Shown here piece after piece: positions 19,313-31,400 of a DNA stretch of 64,000 bases (position 1 is its first letter; each line of letters starts with the position of its first letter). The position numbers and the translations under genes were made by a program. The notes below the pieces were generated by a model. That model did not search any database. It saw only the letters and a list, made by a program, of their open reading frames with translations, and was not told where the DNA came from. The DNA is from Crossiella sp. CA-258035 (GTDB lineage: Bacteria; Actinomycetota; Actinomycetes; Mycobacteriales; Pseudonocardiaceae): NCBI RefSeq assembly GCF_030064675.1, contig NZ_CP116413.1, positions 3,628,001-3,692,000 of the forward strand. Direction: 5' to 3'.

Positions 19313-19840
19313 CCTTCCCGCTCAGGTCTGCTTGATAGGCCGGGCGGGTGACAGTTGAGTGGGTGATTCCCCCGGATCGTGCTGCGCTGTCAGTGATTCC
19401 GACGGTCGGCCGCGCAGCCGCCGGGACTCTGCCCAGTCCGCGAGCAGGGGATCGCTCGGTGGGGTGAAGATCATGGCTAGGTGCGGAATGTGTGTTGTGT
19501 TGTGCCTAGCTTGGCTGGTCGTGGACGACCTCGACGAGGGACTGGCCCTCATCGCGCCACAGTTGGCGAACCTGCGACAAAACCTGCCGGTTGCCACTCT
19601 GAGCCGCGTCGCCTCGTTCCGAGCCGAGCGCTGGCAAGACGAGGCGCAGTGGCTCGAGACTCGCCAGTCTGATGCATTTCCCGATGATGTCGCACGGTGT
19701 CGCTCCTGTGCCCGTGCGTGGCGCTGGGTAGGCGACAACTATTGAGGAGCCGGGGCGGCCTCAGCGCGTCATTCCGGCCAAGCCGGCGAGGGTGCGGCAC
19801 AGTGTCCGGAACTGTCGGCATCCGGAACGAGGAGACACTT
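19313..19840. other. Intergenic stretch upstream of mIHF
   Basis: No confident gene. A plus-strand frame at 19359-19745 has a protein-like segment (LDEGLALIAPQLANLRQNLP) but poor start context and a Cys-rich end, so it is not called. The mIHF promoter should lie in the right part, before the GAGGAG ribosome binding site at about 19829. Confidence 0.35.
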
Positions 19841-20155
19841 GTGCCACTGCCCCAGCTGACCGCCGAGCAACGCGAGCAGGCCCTGGCCAAGGCCGCAGAG
19901 GCCCGTGCGGCCCGCGCCAAGATCAAGGCGAGCCTCAAGGGCGGTGAGACGACTCTGGCCGAACTGCTGACGCGGTGTGCCACCGACGAACAGGTGCGCA
20001 AACTGCGGGTCGCCGAAGTGCTCCGCTCGCTGCCCGGCGTCGGCCCGGTCCGTGCCGGAAAGATCATGGCCAACCTGGAGATCCCGGACAACCGGCGGCT
20101 GGGCGGGCTGGGTGAGAAGCAGCGAAGCGGTCTGAACACTGTGCTGGGCAACTGA
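19841..20155 (+). CDS. mihF: Integration host factor, actinobacterial type (mIHF)
   Basis: GTG 19841 follows GAGGAG by 6 bases, giving 104 residues; a longer in-frame reading from 19697 is rejected as it adds atypical residues. The sequence matches the mIHF pattern: an N-terminal helix rich in Ala, Glu and Lys (QREQALAKAAEARAARAKIK), then a helix-two-turn-helix region (RVAEVLRSLPGVGPVRAGKI, NRRLGGLGEKQRSGL). mIHF is a nucleoid protein that bends DNA and serves phage/ICE integration and global regulation. A second copy beside accessory DNA, or the housekeeping copy, cannot be separated here. Confidence 0.92.
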   Translation: MPLPQLTAEQREQALAKAAEARAARAKIKASLKGGETTLAELLTRCATDEQVRKLRVAEVLRSLPGVGPVRAGKIMANLEIPDNRRLGGLGEKQRSGLNTVLGN

Positions 20156-20203
20156 GGGAAAGTCCCTGTGGCGAGCCGGGCTGGCCTCCGGAATCGGCCG
20201 CGA

Positions 20204-20220
20204 CCCGCCCCGGAGGCGGG
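20204..20220 (+). terminator. Candidate terminator hairpin after mIHF
   Basis: CCCGCC, loop CCGGA, GGCGGG forms a 6-bp GC stem about 48 bases after the mIHF stop; flanking CCTCCGG/CCGGAGG can form an alternative stem. No T-run, as is common in high-GC Actinobacteria. Confidence 0.45.
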
Positions 20221-20223
20221 GGT

Positions 20224-20404
20224 TCAGCGACCGGCATAGGTCACGGTGCACTTGATCGACTCGGTGCTGCGCCCGCCCCGCGGCGATGTCGACGTCGCCG
20301 CGGGCCGCCTCGGAGTAGGCGTCGATCGCCGCGCCGAACCGTTCGGAGGCCGCCCGCAACTCGGTGGCGCGCACGTCTTGGGGTACCTGGGTGACGGCGG
20401 TCAT
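20224..20404 (-). pseudogene. Small frameshifted gene, unknown family
   Basis: From ATG 20404 the minus strand reads MTAVTQVPQDVRATELRAAS and continues with a coding-like helix (FGAAIDAYSEAARGDVDIAA). In the GC run near 20260-20275 the natural continuation shifts frame to give STESIKCTVTYAGR and a stop at 20224. Together this would be about 60 residues. The original frame runs on through the opposite strand of mIHF and is not credible. Family not recognised; the frameshift reading is my inference. Confidence 0.4.
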
Positions 20405-20406
20405 TT

Positions 20407-20421
20407 AGTCCACAGTGGACT
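20407..20421. repeat. Dispersed palindrome AGTCCACAGTGGACT
   Basis: Perfect palindrome around GTCCACAGTGGAC. The same 13-mer occurs intergenically at 45807-45819 (variant at 45848-45860) and inside the NRPS at 26067, 29196 and 31030. It lies just upstream of the small minus-strand gene ending at 20404. Confidence 0.6.
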
Positions 20422-20528
20422 GACGACTGCGGACTCTGCGACGGTGAGTGCGACGGTCGGGCGGTGGGGATATCTGGCGCCGCCCACGCGGGTCTGCTCT
20501 TGCCCCGTCGGCAGCGAGGGAACCTGTT

Positions 20529-20555
20529 ACCCGTTTCCCCTGTGGGAAAACGGGT
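20529..20555. terminator. Hairpin between convergent/adjacent units
   Basis: ACCCGTTTCCC pairs with GGGAAAACGGGT across a 4-5 base loop with one bulged A. It lies about 90 bases downstream of the minus-strand hydrolase stop and is the likely end of that transcript, although the T-rich side is on the plus strand. Confidence 0.45.
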
Positions 20556-20645
20556 TTCGTTCTTGGTGACGCTGACCTCTCGGAAACCGGCACGGAGTTG
20601 TCGCCCGGCAGGGCCCAGCCCAGCGAACTCCACTGCTGTCCCTTC

Positions 20646-21623
20646 TTACGGGTTCAGGTGGCGACGCAAGAACTCCAGCAGCGTATGCCGCAGGATCCTG
20701 GCGGGAAGACCCTGCCACACCCGGTCCACGCAGTGATCGGCATCCGGCAGCAGCACGACGCGGTGTTCCGTCGACCGGCTGAGCAGTTCCTGGGCGTAGC
20801 CGTGCACCTCCGGTAGCGGCACGAACTGGTCGCGTTCTCCGGCGGCCAGGAACACCGCGTGCGGCGGGTTGTCCGCCCCGTGCGGGTCCGGCGCGCGGGG
20901 CGAGGTTGTGCGGGTGTTCAACAAAGTGCGGTGCAGCAGGGGCAGGCCCAGCATCGGGTGCAGGGCGAGTACCGCGCGCACGGCCGGCGCCGTGGGCAAC
21001 CCTGCGGCCCACAGCACGAGCTCGGCGCCGCGAGAACAGCCCAGCAGTGCGATCCGGTCTGGGTCCGCACCCAGCGCGCAGGCGTTGGCTCGCGCCCAGT
21101 GCAGCCAGGAGAGCACCTCCTGCACCGTGCGCAACGGGTTGGTCCGGGGGAGGCGGGGCAGGCAGACGGTGACGTAGCCGTGCTCGCTGAGCCAGCTCGC
21201 GTAGCGCTGCACCTGTTCAGGCCCGCTGCCCCTGGTGTCACCGGGCACCAGGAGGACGATCGGGCGGAGACTGGACGCGGCGATCCCGGTTGGCGGTCGG
21301 CTTCGCCTCCAACTGTCCAGCGGCACGCCGAGCTCGGCCGCCCGCACGAGTTGACGACGCCGTACCCGCCGCCAGTAGTCGGCGCACAGCACCGCTGCGG
21401 TGGCAGCGACGATGTGCGCCGGGTCCTGGTGCGCGGACACCACTTGCAGTCCCGCGCTGAACCCGGCCAGCACCGCCAGTTGAGGAGCCAGCCCACCGGC
21501 CGCCGACCGTACCGCCCAGCACGCCCGGTTCGGCGAGGGCAGCAGGGCCGGTGCGGTCGCGGCGAGCACGACCAGCGTGAGGGCATGGGCCAGCAGGGTC
21601 ACCGCGGGCTCACGACCAGGCAT
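20646..21623 (-). CDS. Alpha/beta hydrolase with N-terminal membrane segments
   Basis: A 325-residue protein. The first ~90 residues hold hydrophobic segments (LLAHALTLVVLAATAPALL and LAPQLAVLAGFSAGL), suggesting membrane anchoring. The remainder is an alpha/beta hydrolase of the dienelactone-hydrolase/acyl-peptidase type: IVLLVPGDTRGSGPEQVQRY (oxyanion strand), LLGCSRGAELVLWAAG (nucleophile Ser in G-x-S-x-G), FLAAGERDQFVPLPE (acid Asp) and LLPDADHCVDRVW (catalytic His). Substrate unknown. Its ATG at 21623 overlaps the end of the upstream small gene by 14 bases, so the two are likely co-translated. Confidence 0.8.
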   Translation of the reverse strand: MPGREPAVTLLAHALTLVVLAATAPALLPSPNRACWAVRSAAGGLAPQLAVLAGFSAGLQVVSAHQDPAHIVAATAAVLCADYWRRVRRRQLVRAAELGVPLDSWRRSRPPTGIAASSLRPIVLLVPGDTRGSGPEQVQRYASWLSEHGYVTVCLPRLPRTNPLRTVQEVLSWLHWARANACALGADPDRIALLGCSRGAELVLWAAGLPTAPAVRAVLALHPMLGLPLLHRTLLNTRTTSPRAPDPHGADNPPHAVFLAAGERDQFVPLPEVHGYAQELLSRSTEHRVVLLPDADHCVDRVWQGLPARILRHTLLEFLRRHLNP

Positions 21624-21906
21624 CCGAGGCGGTGAGGACCTCCGTGTGGCGTCGCGAGCCGGTGATGGTGCCGGCGGGTTCGCCGTTGACGAGTTCGGAG
21701 TTGTGGACCTGGGCCTGGAGGTCGCTGGGGTAGCCGGGGACTTGGTGCTGGAGCAGTTGCGGCAGGTTGAACGCCAGGTCGACGGCTAGCGCGATCCTCA
21801 CCACGCCCGCGGCGACGCGGAGCCCGCGCCGGTGCTGACGACATGCCCGAACCCACTCGGCGACCCGGCGTCTGGCCGAGGCGAGGACAAGCAGGAGAGT
21901 GGCCAC
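21610..21906 (-). CDS. Small membrane-associated protein coupled to the hydrolase
   Basis: A 98-residue frame ending inside the start of the hydrolase gene. It begins with a hydrophobic segment (ATLLLVLASARRR), then a basic stretch and a second hydrophobic segment (VVRIALAVDLAFNLPQLL). The open frame continues upstream of GTG 21906 with a further membrane-like stretch (STGTEVLSLIFALG), and a TTG-initiated frame at 22123 supplies VSLVTLFESLLVSVLG before losing sense near 21975, so the original gene may be longer and frameshifted. Family not recognised. Confidence 0.5.
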   Translation of the reverse strand: MATLLLVLASARRRVAEWVRACRQHRRGLRVAAGVVRIALAVDLAFNLPQLLQHQVPGYPSDLQAQVHNSELVNGEPAGTITGSRRHTEVLTASDAWS

Positions 21907-22123
21907 GCCGAGGGCGAAGATCAGTGACAGGACCTCGGTGCCGGTGCTGATGTTGCTGGTGGACCCCGGCCCGCCGCATCCCGTCCTGCCGTAGGCCGAG
22001 CACGGACACCAGCAGTGACTCGAACAGCGTCACCAGGCTGACGCTCCGCACCTGGCCCGGGATGGCGAAGCAGGGCCGAGCGCGGCAGGGAGCGGTGACC
22101 TCGGTGCGCGCGAGGGTCAGCAA

Positions 22124-22465
22124 GGCGGCCTACCCCGTTTCGCGGAAGTGTGACTTCCTGTGTTCGCACCAGAACGCGACCTGGATCGGCTGATCTAGGA
22201 AAAGGTTCACCAGCGCGCGCCGCGCGAATGAGGCCCCCGTTTCGAGGGTGGGGACGATCGTCCACTGTGGTGTGCCGCATGCCCTCGATGCGTTGAGCTG
22301 CAACGAAGATAAATTGCGGTGAGTAAACGTGACCATCGCAAATGTGTTGTCGATCACGGTGGCGAACCACGTCTGGGTGAGCGGCGAACCCTCCGTGTCT
22401 GGGCATGTCGGGCCGCGGTCGCCGGGCATGCCAGAAACGCCGAGACCGGACCCGAAGGTGTTGTC
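22124..22465. other. Divergent promoter region upstream of the NRPS
   Basis: No confident gene. A minus-strand frame ending at 22130 reads plausibly (RALVNLFLDQPIQVAFWCEH) but with mediocre third-position bias. AT-richer DNA around 22300-22350 is a reasonable place for the NRPS promoter. The half-palindrome GTCCACTGTGG at about 22259 resembles the dispersed palindrome. Confidence 0.35.
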
Positions 22466-25400
22466 GTGACACGAGTGCACAGTTCTTTCCTGCCGCTTTC
22501 CGCTGCCCAGTCGGGCTTGTGGTTCGCTCAGGAACTCGACCCGGCGAACCCCGTCTTCACCATCAGCTCCTACCTGGACATCACGGGAGCGGTGGACGAG
22601 GAACTGTTTCTCGGCTCAGTGCGGCGGGCGATCGTCGAAGCGGAGACGCTGCGCGTGTCCTTCGCGCTGCTGGACGGCGAGCCGCGCCAGTCCGTGCGGG
22701 CCGAGGTGCCCGGCACGACCGGCCTGCTCGACCTCAGCGGCGCGCCCGACCCGGGGGCGGCCTCCCTGGCGTGGATGCGCGAGCAGCTCGCCACGCCGGT
22801 CGACCTGCTGTCCGGCCGCTTGCTCGACGTCGCGCTCATCCGGCTCGGCGAGGGCCGCTACCACTGCTTCCAGCGCGTGCACCACATCCTGTCCGACGGT
22901 GCGGGCGCCGCTCTGCTGCTGCACCGCATCGCCGAGCACTACACCGCGGCACTGCGGCAGGAGCGACCGGCCGAGGCGGAGTTCGGCACGGTGGCCGAGC
23001 TGCTCGCCGAGGACGAGCGGTACCGGCAGTCCGCCGAGTTCGAACAGGACAGCCGCCGCTGGAGCGAGTACCTGCGTGGCCGTGCCGACATGCTCAGTCT
23101 CAGCGAGCGGGCGGTGCCGCTGGCGAGCGCGGTGCGCCGGGCCACTGCCCGGTTGACCGCCGGGGAACTGGACGGCCTGCGGGAAGTCGGCAAGTCGGTG
23201 GGCACGGCCTGGACCTCGGTGGTACTGGCCTCGGTCGCCGGGTACGTCCACCGCACCCTCGGCCACACCGACGTCGTGCTGGGCTTCCCGGTCACCGCAC
23301 GCCGCACGCCGCTGCTGCGCCGCACGCCGGGTGTGGTCTCCAACGTGGTGCCGCTGCGCCTGCGGCTGAGCCGTCAGGTCAGCGGCCGGGAGCTGGTTCG
23401 CCAGGCCGCTAGTGAGGCCAGGGTCGCGTTGCGGCACCAGCGCTTCCGCGTTGAGGACCTCCGGCGTGCGCTGGCCGCGGCCGGGGACACCGGCCCTCTG
23501 CACGGTCCCGCAGTCAACATCATGGCCTTCCATGCGGAGCTGGTCCTCGGTGATGCCACCGCGACCGTGCACAACCTGGCGATGGGCCCGATCGACGATC
23601 TCACGGTGGTCGTGCACCCCGGTGCCGCGGGCGAGGGTGCCGTGATCCACTTCGACGCGAACCCGGACCGCTACGACGAGGCCGAGCTGTCCGGGCACCT
23701 GGACCGCTTCCTGCGCCTGCTGCGGGGGCTGCTCGCCCAGCCCGACCGGCCGCTGGCCCACCTGGACCTGCTGGCCGGGGACGACCTGGCCGAGGCGCTG
23801 CCCGAGTGGGAGCGACCCACCGACTCCCGCACCGCGGCAGACCTGTTGCGTGAGCAGGCCACCCGCACCCCCGAGCGGGTCGCGGTGCGCTCCGGGGCCG
23901 AGCACCTGACCTTCGGGGAGCTGCGGGCCCAAGCACTGCGCCTGGCACGGGTGCTGCTGGCCGAGGGGGTGCGCCCCGGGAACCACGTCGCGGTCCTGCT
24001 GGAGCGCTCGGCCGCCTCGGTGGTGGCCATCGCCGCGGTGCTGGAAGCCGGAGCGGTCTACCTGCCGGTCGACACCTCCTACCCGCGGCATCGGATCCAG
24101 CACCTGCTGAGCACTGCGCGCCCCCGCCTGGTGGTCACCGACCGGGCCAACGCCCCTGGGCATCCGGCCGCGCTCGTCCTGGACGACCCCGGCACGCGGG
24201 AGCGGCTCGCCTCGGTCCCGGCGGAGGAGCTGACCGACGACGACCGGCGCGTCCCGGCTCCGGCCGATGCCGCCTACGTCCTGCACACCTCGGGCTCGAC
24301 CGGCCTGCCCAAGGGCGTGGTGGTCAGCCACGGCGCTCTGGTCAACCTGTACCTGCACCACCGGGCCACGCTGTTCACCCAGGCCGAGGGCGAGCAGTGG
24401 CGGGTCGCCCTGTCGGCCGCGCTGTCCTTCGACGCGTCCTGGGACCCGGTGCTGTGGATGTTCGCCGGGCACGAGCTGCTGCTGCCGGACGAGCTGACCC
24501 GCCGCGACCCCGAGGCGCTGGTCCCGTGGCTGGTGGAGCAGCGGGTCGACGTCATCGAGACCACCCCGTCCTTGTTCCGGGGATTGCTGGCCGCGGGCCT
24601 GTACCGCGACGGAGGCTCGGGACCCCGGCTGGTCGCACTCGGCGGTGAGCCCGTGGACACCGAGCTGTGGCACAGCCTGCGCGCCCTGCGCGGGGTGGAC
24701 AGCATCAACCTGTACGGCCCCACCGAGTGCACCGTGGACTCGGTGACCGCGCGCCTGGCCGAGCACCCCGCCCCGGTGATCGGCCGGGCGGTGCGCGGCA
24801 CCGGTGCCTACGTGCTGGACTCCGCGCTGCGCCCGGTCGCCCCTGGCGTGGTGGGGGAGCTGTACCTGGCCGGCTCCGGGCTCGCTGACGGCTACCTCGA
24901 CCGGCCGGATCTGACCGCTGAGCGTTTTGTGGCCTGTCCCTTCGCCTGCGCGGGTGAGCGCATGTACCGGACCGGCGACCTGGTGCGGCGTGAGCCTGGC
25001 GGCGTGCTGGCCTACGTCGGCCGAGGTGACGAGCAGGTGAAGGTGCGGGGTGCCCGGATCGAGCCGGGTGAGATCACCGCCGCCCTGCACCGGCACGCCT
25101 CCGTGCGCCGCGCGGCCGTCGTGGTCCGCGGCGAGGGGGATCGAGCCCGGCTGGTCGCCTACGTCGTGCCCTGCGGAGAGGCCGCGCGCGGCGGAGAACT
25201 CCGGGAACACCTGCTGGGGCTGCTGCCCGAGCACCTGGTGCCGGCCACCTACGTCACGCTCGGCCAGCTGCCGCTGACCCCCAACGGCAAGCTCGACCTC
25301 GCCGCCCTGCCCGAGCCCGGCACCTCGGGCACCGGCAGTGGCGGTGAACCCCGAACCCCTCGGGAGGCGCTGCTGTGCGGCATGTTCGCCGAGGCGCTCA

Positions 25401-28400
25401 AGGTGCCGCTGGTCGGGGTCGACGACGACTTCTTCGCCCTCGGCGGGCACTCGCTACTGGCCGCCCGGCTGGTCAACCGGGTGCGTGCCGCCCTGTCGGT
25501 GCAGCTCCCGCTGCGCACGCTGTTCGAGCACCCCACTCCGGGCGCACTGGCCCGGGCACTGGAGGACGTGACCGATCAGGGCCCCCCGCTCATCCGGCGA
25601 TCCCGGCCGGAGGAGGTTCCGTTGGCGCCCGCCCAGCTGGGCCTGTGGTTCCTCAACCGGCTCGACCCCGCTGACACCGGCTACCACATGCCGGTGGTGC
25701 TGCGCCTGGACGGTGAGCTCGACATCGCGGCCCTGCGCGCCGCGCTCACCGACGTGGTGACCCGGCACGAGACCCTGCGCACCGTCTTCCCCGAGCACGG
25801 TGGCCGGCCGAGGCAGCGGGTGCTGCCCGCGCGCGAGGTGGAACTGCCGGTCCACACCGGCGACCGCGCGCCGACGGTGCGCGAGCTGGTGGACCGGCCG
25901 TTCGACCTGCGCGCCGACCTCCCGCTGCGGGCCAGCCTGCTGGCCGAGTCCACGCGACGGCACGCCCTGGTGCTCGTGCTGCACCACATCGCCGGGGACG
26001 GCTGGTCCACCGCGCCGCTGGCCCGCGACCTCGCCACCGCCTACACCGCCCGCACCGCGGGAGTCTGTCCACAGTGGACTGAACTTCCGGTGCAGTACGC
26101 CGACTACGCGCTCTGGCAGCGTGACCGGCTCGGCCAGGTGAGCGACCCGGACAGCGAACTGGGCCGCCAGCTCGAGTTCTGGCGCACCGAACTGAGCGGC
26201 GCACCCGAGGTGTCACCGATCTTCCCGGTGCGCCGCGAACCCGGCGAGCCAGGCGAAGTGCCGGTGCACGTGCCCGCCCAGGCCGTCCAGCGCCTGAGCG
26301 CCCTCGCCGAACAGGCACAGGCCACCCCGTTCATCGTCGTGCACGCGGCGTTCGCCGCCCTGCTGCACCGCCTCGGCGCGGGCACCGACATCGTGGTCGG
26401 CACCCCGGTCGCCGGTCGCACCGAGGAGGCGGTGAGCGAGCTGGTCGGCTGCTTCGTCAACACCCTGGTACTGCGCACCGACCTCTCCGGCAGACCCACC
26501 TTCCGGCAGCTGCTGGCCCGGGTGCGCGCCCGGGACCTGGCCGCCTACGGGCACCAGGACCTGCCCTTCGACCGCCTGGTCGAACAACTGCGCCCCGATC
26601 GCGCCGCGGGTGCGCACCCGCTGTTCCAGGTGCTGCTCAACCTGCGCGGCACACCGCGGCCCGAGCTGCACCTGCCGGGGCTGCGCACCGAGGTGGAGCC
26701 GGTGCGGCCGGGTGGGGCCAAGTTCGACCTGCTGCTCGACCTCGGCCCGGATGCCGACGGCGCGCTGACCGGCGCCCTGGAGTACCACTCCGGCGCGCTC
26801 GGCCACGCCACCGCGCGCCGCGTGGCCCGCCAGTTCACCGACCTGCTCACCGCGCTGCTGGCCGAGCCGGACGAGCCGGTGTTCACCCACCCACTGGCCG
26901 ATCCGGCCGAACTGGCCGCGTGGAACAGCACCGACCGCCCGGTGCCCGAAGGCACGGTGGTCGAGGCGTTCCAGGAACAGGTGCGCCGCTGGCCCGAGGC
27001 GATCGCGGTCTCCGACGCCACCCGCTCGCTGACTTTTGCCGAGCTGGGTGAGGCCGTGCACCGGTTGGCGCGGCTGCTGCTGCGCACCGGCGTGCAGGCC
27101 GACCAGGTCGTCGCGGTCGCCCTGCCCCGCACCGCCGAGGCGGTGGTGGCCCAGCTCGCCGTGCTCGCCGCAGGCGCCACTTACCTGCCGGTGGACACCG
27201 GGCACCCGTCCGCCCGGCTGCGCGCGCTGCTGGCGGCCGCCCGGCCGCACCGCGTGCTCACCGAGGGCGCCGCGCTGGACGGCCTGGTGGCCGAGCAGGT
27301 GCTGCTGAGGCTGGACGAGCCCGGCACCCGGCGGCAACTGGCCGCGCTCTCCGGCGAGCGGCTGCTGGCCCACGCCCGTCCCGGCGACGCCGCCTACCTC
27401 ATCCACACCTCCGGCTCCACCGGCCGCCCCAAAGGCGTGCTGGTGGAACACCACAGCCTGGCCAACCTGCTGCACTCCCACCGGGAACACCTCTTCGGCC
27501 CCGCACAGGCCCGGCTGGGCAGGCGGCTGCTAGTGGCGCTGACCGCGGCGCTGACCTTCGACGCGGCCCTGGACCCGCTGCTGTGGCTGCTCGACGGCCA
27601 CGAACTGCACGTGGTCGACGACGACCTGCGCCGCGACCCCGAGGCACTCGTGGCGGCCCTGCGCGCCCGGCAGGTGGACTTCGTGGAGACCACCCCCTCC
27701 TTCCTCACCCAGCTGTGCGAGCACGGCTTGCTCAGCGGCGAGGACCACTACCCGAGCGTGCTGGCCCTCGGCGGCGAAGCCGTCCCCGAAGCGCTGTGGC
27801 GGGACCTGGGCGCCCTGCCCTGGCTGGCGGCCCACAACTTCTACGGCCCCACCGAATGCACCGTCGACGCCGTCACCGCCCGGCTGTCCGGCACCCGCAC
27901 CCCGGTCCTCGGCCGGCCGGTGGCCAACACCCGCGCCCACGTGCTGGATGCGAACCTGCGACCGGTGCCGCCAGGGGTCACCGGCGAGCTGTACCTGGTC
28001 GGCGCGGGTGTGGCGCGCGGCTACCACGACGAGCCCGCGCTGACCGCGCAGCGGTTCGTGGCCAACCCGTTCGGGCCGGGCAGGCTCTACCGCACCGGTG
28101 ACCTGGTCCGCTGGACCGAGCACGGCGAGCTGACCTTCCACGGCCGCGCCGACGACCAGGTCAAGGTGCGCGGTGTGCGCCTGGAACTCGGCGAGGTCGC
28201 CTCGGCCGCGCGCAGCCACCCCGCGGTCGCCGAGGCCGCCGCCGTGGTCCGCGCGCAGACCCTGGCGCTGTACTACGTCACCCGCGCCGGGCACACCGTC
28301 ACCGCAGGGGAGCTGCGCGCGTACCTGGCCGAGCACCTGCCCGAACCCGGCAGGCCCAGCGCGCTGCGGGAACTGCCGCACCTGCCGCTGACCCCGCACG

Positions 28401-31400
28401 GCAAGCTCGACCAGCGCGCGCTGCCCGCGATCGAGCCCGCCGCACCCGGCAGCGGCCGGGCCCCGGCCAACGACGTCGAACGGGCGCTGTGCACGGCCTT
28501 CGCCGCCGTGCTCGACCTGCCGGAGGTCGGTGCCGAGGACGACTTCTTCAGCCTCGGCGGGCATTCCCTGCTCGCCACCCGCCTCATCAGCCGGGTCCGG
28601 GCCGAACTGGCCGTGGAACTGCCCGTCCGCGCACTGTTCGACCACCCCACCCCAGCCCGGCTGGCCACCGTGCTCGGCACCGCGCGGCCCGGCCGGACCG
28701 CGCTGCGCGCGAGCACCCGGCCACCGGTGGTGCCGCTGTCCCCGGCCCAGCACCGGCTGTGGTTCCTCAACCAGCTGGAGGGCGCGAACCCGGCCTACCA
28801 CATCGCCTTCCAGGTGCGCCTGACCGGACGGCTCGACCAGGACGCCCTGCGCGGCGCGCTGGGCGACCTGCTCTGGCGGCACGAGTCCTTGCGCACCGTC
28901 TTCCCGGAGACCGACGGCCTGCCCCGCCAGGAGATCCTGGCCAAGCAAGCGACCCGCCTCGACCTGCCGGTCACCTCGACCGTCACCGAGGAGGCCGGCG
29001 CGCTGGCCGCGGCACTGGCCGCCCGGCCCTTCGACCTGACCGCCGAGCTGCCGCTGCGCGCGCACCTGCTGCACCTGGGCGAAGAGGAACACCTGCTGGT
29101 GGTCGTCCTGCACCACATCGCAGGCGACGGCTGGTCCACGCTGCCACTGACCCGCGACCTCGCCACGGCCTACACCGCCCGCAGCAGCGGAAGCAGTCCA
29201 CAGTGGACCGATCTGCCGGTGCAGTACGCCGATTACGCGCTCTGGCAACGTGATCTGCTCGGCCTGGACGGCGATCCCGGCGCGTTGCTGAGCAGGCAGC
29301 TGGAGTTCTGGCGCGCTGAGCTGGCGGACCTGCCCGAGGAACTGCGGCTGCCCGGCGAGGGCCGTCGGTCCGAGCAGGCCACCGCGGACACCCTGCCGCT
29401 GGCCCTGGACCCGGCCACGCACGCCGCGATCCGCGCCTTGGCCAGTGGCACCGGAGCCAGCACGTTCATGGTGCTGCACGCCGCCCTGGCCACCCTGCTG
29501 CACCGGCTCGGCGCGGGCACCGACATCCCCATCGGCACCCCGGTCGCCGGCCGCACCGACGAGGCGCTGACCGACCTGGTGGGCTTCTTCGTCAACACCC
29601 TGGTGCTGCGCGCCGACCTGTCCGGCCGCCCGAGCTTCCGCACCGTCCTGGACCGGGTGCGGGAGCGGTCGCTGGCCGCCTACGACAACCAGGACGTGCC
29701 CTTCGACCGGCTGGTGGAGGACCTGCGACCGGTCCGCAGCCTGAGCAGGCACCCGCTGTTCCAGGTGATGCTCACCCTGCTCAACACCCCCGGCGCGGAT
29801 CTCGACCTGCCCGGTCTGCGCGCTGAGATCGAGCCGGTGCACACCGGCGGCGCCAAGTTCGACCTGTCGCTGAGCCTGCGGGAGCACTGGAGCGCAGACG
29901 GCGACCCGGACGGCATCTCCGGCACGCTGGAGTACCGCGGCGATCTGCTGGATGCCGCCGCCGCGCGTGCGCTCGCCGACCGGCTCGGGCACCTGCTCGC
30001 CGCGGCGCTGGCCCACCCCGACCGGCCGGTGGCCGAACTGGACGTGCTGGCCCCCGGTGAACGCGGCCAGGTCCTGCGCGAGTGGAACGCCACCGGGCGG
30101 GGGCTGCCCAGCCGCACCGTGGTGGAGATCTTCGAGGACCACGTGCACCGCTCGGCCGGGGACGCGATCGCGCTGGTGGCAGGCGGCGGGCAGATCAGCG
30201 CCGAGGCCCTCAACGCCAAGGCCAACCAGCTGGCGCGCCACCTGGTGACCGCCGGGATCGGCCCGGAGGACCGGGTCGCGGTGCTGCTGCCGCGCTCGCT
30301 GGACACCGTGATCGCGTTGCTGGCCGTGCTCAAGGCGGGCGCGGCCTACCTGCCGGTGGATGCGAGCTACCCCGCGGAGCGCATCGCCTACCTGCTCGCC
30401 GACGGCCGCCCCGCACTGGTGCTGGCGCACCGGGACACCGCGCCGGAGGGCCTGCCGGTCCTGCTGCTGGACGAGGAGCGGATCCGCGCCGAGCTGGCCG
30501 CGCGGCCGGGCGAGGACCTGCGCGATGCCGACCGGGTGCGGCCGCTCGGCCTGGACGACGCCGCCTACGTCATCTACACCTCCGGCTCCACCGGGCGTCC
30601 CAAGGGTGTGGTGGTCGAGCACCGGTCCCTGACCAACCTGCTGGTCAACCACCAGGACCAGCTCTTCGGCCCGGCCACCCGCGCCGCGGGCCACGCCCGG
30701 CTGCGGGTCGCGCTGACCGCCGCGCTGTCCTTCGACGCCGCCTGGGACCCGCTGCTGTGGATGCTGGACGGCCACGAACTGCACCTGGTCGACGAGCACA
30801 CCCGGCGCGACCCGGAGGCACTGGTGAGCTACCTGCGCAAGGAGGGCGTGAACTCCATCGAGACCACCCCGTCCTACCTGCGGGCGCTGCTGGACAACGG
30901 CCTGTTCGAGGCCGGCGAGCACCAACCCGGCGTGATCGCGGTCGGCGGCGAGGCGGTCCCGGCCGCGCTGTGGGCCGCGCTGCGCGCGGTGCCCGGCCTG
31001 CTGGCCTACAACTTCTACGGCCCCACGGAGTCCACAGTGGACTCTGTGGTGGCGGTCGTCGCGGACTCCCCGCGACCGGTGATCGGCCGCCCGGTCACCA
31101 ACACCCGCGCCTACGTCCTGGACCAGGCGCTGACCCCGGTGCCGACCGGGGTGACCGGCGAGCTGTACCTGGCCGGCACCGGGGTGGCGCGCGGTTACCA
31201 CGGACGGCCTGACCTGACCGCGGACCGGTTCGTCGCCGACCCGTTCGCCCAGTCCCCGCAGCGCATGTACCGCACCGGAGACCTGGTGCGCTGGAACCGC
31301 CGCGGCCAACTGCAGTTCGTCGGCCGCACCGACGACCAGGTCAAGGTGCGCGGCTTCCGGGTGGAACTGGCCGAGGTGACCTCGGCACTGACCAGCCACC

